Assembly: GCA_964430915.1 (NCBI GenBank) | Contig: CAYSHT010000090.1 | Coordinates: forward strand, 1 to 9,386 | From: JAFGBH01 sp964430915 | GTDB lineage: Bacteria > Desulfobacterota > Syntrophia > Syntrophales > UBA2210 | Length of the DNA: 9,386 nt | Direction of reading: 5' to 3' | Shown: piece after piece, positions 6,401 through 9,386 of the stretch | Position numbering within the stretch: the first letter of the stretch is position 1 | Layout of the letters: every line of letters starts with the position of its first letter | The notes under the pieces: model-generated | Told to the model about the DNA's origin: nothing | Seen by the model: the letters and a program-made list of their open reading frames with translations, nothing else | The model's database searches: none | Program-made: the position numbers and the translations under genes

Positions 6401-7414
6401 TTATTTCTCCATAAATGTGCCGATATAAATGGCAAGGTCCCTCATCCTGCATGCATAACCACTCTCGTTATCATACCAGGAAAAGACCTTCACAAGGTTT
6501 CCGTCAATGACTTTTGTCAGGGGACCGTCGACAATGGATGAGTGGGGATCGCTGGTGAAATCAACGGAAACGAGTTCTTCCTCGCAGAAGGCCATGAATC
6601 CCTTCATGGGCCCTTCCGCCGCCTCTTTCAGTGCGCCGTTCACGTCGTCCACGGTGACGGCGCTTTTTACCTCGACTGCGAGATCGACAAGGGAAACGTT
6701 GGGTGTGGGAACCCGCAGCGCAATCCCGTCGAGTTTCCCCTTCATCTCGGGGATCACTTCCCCCACGGCGAGAGCTGCTCCCGTCGAGGTGGGAATAATC
6801 GAAAGAGCGGCAGCCCTGGCCCTTCGCAGGTCCTTGTGTGAACCGTCGAGTATTCGCTGATCCATCGTATAGGAATGCACCGTCGTCATGAGGCCTTTTG
6901 TGATGGAGAAATTGTCATTGATGACCTTGACCACCGGCGCGAGACAGTTGGTCGTGCATGAGGCATTGGAGATGATGTGGTGCTTTTCCGGGTCATAGGA
7001 CTCTTCATTGACCCCCATGACAAAGGTGCCGTCGATGCCCTTCCCGGGGGCCGCAATGATGACCTTCTTCGCGCCTGCCTCAAGATGGCCCGCGGCCTCC
7101 TCCCTCTGCCTGAATTTTCCTGTCGACTCCATGACCACGTCGATACCGAGCTCATTCCAGGGGAGATTTGAAAGCCCGTCGGTCACATTCGTGACCCTGA
7201 TTTTTCTGTCGCCCACGATGAGGAAATCGCCATCGGCGGAAACCTCGGTCCCTATTTTTCCGTGGACCGAATCGTATTTCAAAAGATGTACGAGTGTTTC
7301 AGCCTTCGCGCGCGTGTTGACGGCAACGATTTCTATGTCAGTTCTGTCTAAACAACCGCGGATAATAAATCGTCCGACCCTTCCGAATCCGTTTATTGCA
7401 ACTCTCACACCCAT
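6401..7414 (-). CDS. gap: Glyceraldehyde-3-phosphate dehydrogenase, type I, probably NADP-accepting
   Basis: A 337-residue phosphorylating GAPDH, oxidising glyceraldehyde 3-phosphate to 1,3-bisphosphoglycerate in the cytoplasm (reversibly). The Rossmann GxGxxG is 'INGFGRVGR' (7-15), catalytic C153 lies in SNASCTTNC, and H180 in TVHSYT. The residue after the second strand is not the Asp usual in NAD-specific enzymes: it reads AVNTRAKAE (31-39). The Leu-Pro pair before HKDLRRARA is Gly191-Ser192. In chloroplast-type GAPDH, comparable replacements accompany NADP use, so dual or NADP preference is inferred. AGGAGG (7426-7421) lies six bases before the ATG. First gene of a minus-strand operon with tpiA and secG; pgk is missing from the usual gap-pgk-tpiA order. 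Confidence 0.96.
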   Translation of the reverse strand: MGVRVAINGFGRVGRFIIRGCLDRTDIEIVAVNTRAKAETLVHLLKYDSVHGKIGTEVSADGDFLIVGDRKIRVTNVTDGLSNLPWNELGIDVVMESTGKFRQREEAAGHLEAGAKKVIIAAPGKGIDGTFVMGVNEESYDPEKHHIISNASCTTNCLAPVVKVINDNFSITKGLMTTVHSYTMDQRILDGSHKDLRRARAAALSIIPTSTGAALAVGEVIPEMKGKLDGIALRVPTPNVSLVDLAVEVKSAVTVDDVNGALKEAAEGPMKGFMAFCEEELVSVDFTSDPHSSIVDGPLTKVIDGNLVKVFSWYDNESGYACRMRDLAIYIGTFMEK

Positions 7415-7474
7415 AAGGGACCTCCTGGTAAATTATTGTAACAGCATCGGTTCACTTTTACAATCAGGCACGTG

Positions 7475-7501
7475 ATAGTATATAGATTCATTATTAGTCA
7501 A
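7475..7501 (-). promoter_or_regulatory. Candidate promoter for the gap-tpiA-secG operon
   Basis: On the minus strand TTGACT (7501-7496) is followed by an AT-rich run containing TATACT (13 bases on), TACTAT (15 on) and TATCAC (18 on). The -35 match is good but the -10 choice is ambiguous. The region lies about 60-90 bases before the gap start in a 196-base divergent spacer. Confidence 0.4.
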
Positions 7502-7552
7502 TATTTTTTTGGCATTATTTAGGCGGGGGTGAAAAAATCGGGCAATCCATTC

Positions 7553-7579
7553 TTGACAGGAAAGATATTCCTTTATAGA
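7553..7579 (+). promoter_or_regulatory. Candidate promoter for the Memo-AMMECR1 gene
   Basis: A perfect TTGACA (7553-7558) precedes TATAGA (7574-7579) by 15 bases, shorter than the usual 16-18; TAGAGT at 7576-7581 has 17-base spacing but a poor match. The implied start is about 25 bases before the ATG. It lies back-to-back with the gap promoter region. Confidence 0.45.
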
Positions 7580-7610
7580 GTTCCCAAATCTAAAGAAAGT
7601 TTTCAGGAAT

Positions 7611-9113
7611 ATGGCAGTGAAACAGATCGGTACAATCTTACTTTCTATTGCCGTTGTTTTTTCCCTCATTATAGCAGTCCCCGCGGGGGGGGAGGCATTT
7701 GAAATGACTGATACGATAAGAAAATCGATTATTGCGGGAAGCTGGTATCCCGGAAAACCGCAAGTATTACGGTCAGATATCGAAGGGTATTTGAAAAACG
7801 TCCAGATTGACGATTTCGAGGGGAAGATCGTCGGCCTGGTTTCGCCCCATGCAGGGTATATCTATTCGGGTCAGGTTGCGGCCTTTTCCTATAAGCTTAT
7901 ACAGGGTAAAAAATTCGACGGTGTTATCGTTATCGGGCCAAGCCACCGGCACTATTTTAAAGGGGCTTCAATCTATGGGGGTGCGGGCTATGAGACACCG
8001 CTTGGTGTGGTCCCCGTTGATGCGAACCTGGCTGAGGAGATCCTGTCAAATGCGGGCGGAAGAATCTCCTTTATTTCTGCGGCTCATTCCCAGGAACATT
8101 CTGTCGAAATCCAGCTTCCCTTTCTCCAGGTTGCCCTGGGCGAGTTCGGCTTTGTGCCGATTGTGATGGGTGTACAGGGCAGGGGAACCTGCGAAGAGGT
8201 GGCGGAGGCAATCTACGAAAGCATCAAGGATAAAAATGTCCTCGTCGTGGGGAGCTCGGACCTTTCCCATTTTCATGGCTACGACGAGGCCGTGAGCATG
8301 GACTCGATTGTTATCGACCATATGGATGCGATGGACGCAGAGGGGCTGTTAAAGAGCCTCGAAAAGGGGACCTGCGAGGCCTGCGGCGGTGGCCCCATTG
8401 CGGTCACCATGATGGTGGCCGAAAAGCTCGGGGCAAAAGGCTCGAAGGTTCTGAAGTATGCGAACTCCGGTGATGTGACCGGTGACAGGCGGGGAGTCGT
8501 AGGATATGCGGCGGCGGTCTTTTTTAAGGGCGATGATGCCGAAAAAAAGGATGTCGGAACGGACGTGGGATTGAGTGACGACGATAAGGCGCTCCTCATC
8601 GATATCGCGAAGAAAAGCGTGGAGGCAAAACTCTTGGGGATGGATGCCCCCGATTTTGAAATTACCTCGGAGATTCTGAAAACAAATATGGGGGCCTTCG
8701 TAACACTCAAGAAACACGGTCGATTAAGGGGATGTATCGGGCACATCGAGGCAATAAAACCACTTGGTACGACCGTAGAGGAAATGGCGCAGGCCGCGGC
8801 CTTCAGGGACCCCCGCTTTCCCTCCGTTACGAAGGACGAGCTGAAGGATCTTTCCTTTGAAATATCTGCCCTTACGCCGCTCGTTAGGATTAGTGACGTG
8901 AATGAAATTGAGGTGGGAAAACATGGGATTTATATGGTTAAGGGTCTCCGGTCGGGCCTTCTCCTTCCCCAGGTTGCCATAGAATATAACTGGGACAGGT
9001 TGACATTTCTCGAACAGACGTGTTATAAGGCCGGCCTTCCAACCGATGCGTGGAAGGATAAGGAAATCAAGATATATATTTTTTCCGCTGAAGTTTTCGG
9101 TGAGGGTGAGTAA
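7611..9113 (+). CDS. Exported Memo-AMMECR1 fusion (AmmeMemoRadiSam system proteins B and A)
   Basis: A 500-residue two-domain protein. Residues 1-30 look like a signal peptide: K4, a hydrophobic core from 6 to 23, and a small-residue end near GGEA-F. Residues about 37-306 are a Memo domain: GSWYPG, H80 in SPHAGYIYSG, H112/H114 in GPSHRHYF, SSDLSHFHG (215-223) and C258 in EACGGGPIAV, matching the His/His/Cys metal-site positions of human MEMO1. Residues about 320-500 are an AMMECR1 domain with the hallmark LRGCIGH (372-378) and 'AAFRDPRFP'. The two domains occur fused or beside a radical-SAM protein in bacteria; the system's biochemical role is unknown and no radical-SAM gene is in the window. 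The first ATG has a poor ribosome-binding site (AGGA two bases away), while ATG 7704 (M32) has GGGGAGG eight bases upstream, so a shorter cytoplasmic form is possible. Confidence 0.88.
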   Translation: MAVKQIGTILLSIAVVFSLIIAVPAGGEAFEMTDTIRKSIIAGSWYPGKPQVLRSDIEGYLKNVQIDDFEGKIVGLVSPHAGYIYSGQVAAFSYKLIQGKKFDGVIVIGPSHRHYFKGASIYGGAGYETPLGVVPVDANLAEEILSNAGGRISFISAAHSQEHSVEIQLPFLQVALGEFGFVPIVMGVQGRGTCEEVAEAIYESIKDKNVLVVGSSDLSHFHGYDEAVSMDSIVIDHMDAMDAEGLLKSLEKGTCEACGGGPIAVTMMVAEKLGAKGSKVLKYANSGDVTGDRRGVVGYAAAVFFKGDDAEKKDVGTDVGLSDDDKALLIDIAKKSVEAKLLGMDAPDFEITSEILKTNMGAFVTLKKHGRLRGCIGHIEAIKPLGTTVEEMAQAAAFRDPRFPSVTKDELKDLSFEISALTPLVRISDVNEIEVGKHGIYMVKGLRSGLLLPQVAIEYNWDRLTFLEQTCYKAGLPTDAWKDKEIKIYIFSAEVFGEGE

Positions 9114-9140
9114 TTTATAGTAAATTGCATAAAAAACTTC

Positions 9141-9169
9141 TTGACAAATCCCTGTGTAAAAACTATACC
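9141..9169 (+). promoter_or_regulatory. Consensus promoter for the tRNA-Thr/tRNA-Tyr operon
   Basis: TTGACA (9141-9146), a 17-base spacer and TATACC (9164-9169) form a near-consensus sigma70 promoter, as expected for stable RNA. Transcription would begin near 9176, about 67 bases before the mature tRNA-Thr. No terminator-like hairpin is visible between the Memo-AMMECR1 stop and this promoter. Confidence 0.7.
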
Positions 9170-9242
9170 TGCGTATTTGCATACCGGGGGAGCTTTGCGC
9201 TTTTTAGGTTAGTTAAGTAATTTATACAGAGAGGTTAAGATT

Positions 9243-9318
9243 GCTGGCGTAGCTCAATCGGTAGAGCAGCTGATTTGTAATCAGCAGGTTGCGGGTTCGA
9301 GTCCCATCGCCAGCTCCA
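9243..9318 (+). tRNA. tRNA-Thr (anticodon TGT)
   Basis: A 76-base cloverleaf. The acceptor stem GCTGGCG pairs perfectly with CGCCAGC, followed by discriminator T and an encoded CCA. The anticodon arm is GCTGA-TTTGTAA-TCAGC with anticodon TGT, for ACA codons. The T arm GCGGG-TTCGAGT-CCCAT has one C-A mismatch and one G-T wobble, which is unusual. It is first in a tRNA cluster, with tRNA-Tyr 17 bases downstream. Confidence 0.95.
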
Positions 9319-9335
9319 TGCAATGATAGAAGTGT

Positions 9336-9386
9336 GGAGGGGTTCCCGAGTGGTCAAAGGGAGCAGACTGTAAATCTGCCGGCTAA
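9336..9386 (+). tRNA. tRNA-Tyr (anticodon GTA), 3' end cut by the window
   Basis: The 5' portion of a class II tRNA: acceptor strand GGAGGGG, D arm CCCGAG-TGGTCAAAGGG-AG, and anticodon arm GCAGA-CTGTAAA-TCTGC with anticodon GTA. The sequence ends at the start of the long variable arm. Following tRNA-Thr(TGT), it matches the thrU-tyrU order that leads into tuf in E. coli and many other bacteria. Confidence 0.92.

Noticed and set aside
6397..6435. Upstream ATG at 6435 as the tpiA start
   Set aside because: It would overlap the end of gap and add 13 residues that the family lacks. The ATG at 6396 begins the normal N-terminus and has a good ribosome-binding site.
6507..7475. Several plus-strand open frames opposite gap
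   Set aside because: They are antisense to an intact GAPDH gene and have no recognisable motifs or ribosome-binding sites.

Overview
The window looks like chromosome from an anaerobic or facultative Gram-negative bacterium, most likely in the broad Deltaproteobacteria/Desulfobacterota area. That placement is an inference from protein style (the SecG glycine-rich loop, an exported Memo-AMMECR1 fusion, an oxygen-sensitive glycyl radical enzyme) and from gene order. No rRNA or other definitive marker is present.

Left part (1-3407): the first ~53 bases look like one terminus of an IS21-type insertion sequence, with two 18-bp direct repeats and a TG...CA-type outer end. Next comes an AT-rich leader with a good sigma70-type promoter. 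Two co-oriented genes follow: a small SCP2 (sterol carrier protein 2-like) lipid-binding protein and a glycyl radical enzyme (GRE) of the pyruvate formate-lyase superfamily. The GRE has an intact thiyl Cys, a GCVE motif and the C-terminal radical glycine. No activating radical-SAM enzyme is visible. Codon use in this block (many AGA/AGG Arg and ATA Ile codons) differs from the genes to the right, which suggests an acquired two-gene module of unknown substrate. It is the most novel-looking part of the window.

Middle (3408-5092): a 286-base spacer holds short repeats, a promoter-like site and palindromes. It is followed by a monocistronic M20-family metallopeptidase/deacylase and a strong hairpin that can terminate transcription from both sides.

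Right part, minus strand (7414 down to 5109): a central-metabolism cluster gap - tpiA - secG - tRNA-Leu(GAG). gap and tpiA are tightly coupled. pgk, often found between them, is absent. The GAPDH carries residues associated with NADP use. The secG/tRNA-Leu(GAG) pairing is also found in E. coli.

Right end, plus strand (7611-9386): divergent from gap lies a Memo-AMMECR1 fusion protein with an apparent signal peptide and a competing internal start behind a run of eight G. After it a consensus promoter drives tRNA-Thr(TGT) and tRNA-Tyr(GTA), the latter cut by the window edge. In many bacteria these two tRNAs begin the tRNA-tuf operon.
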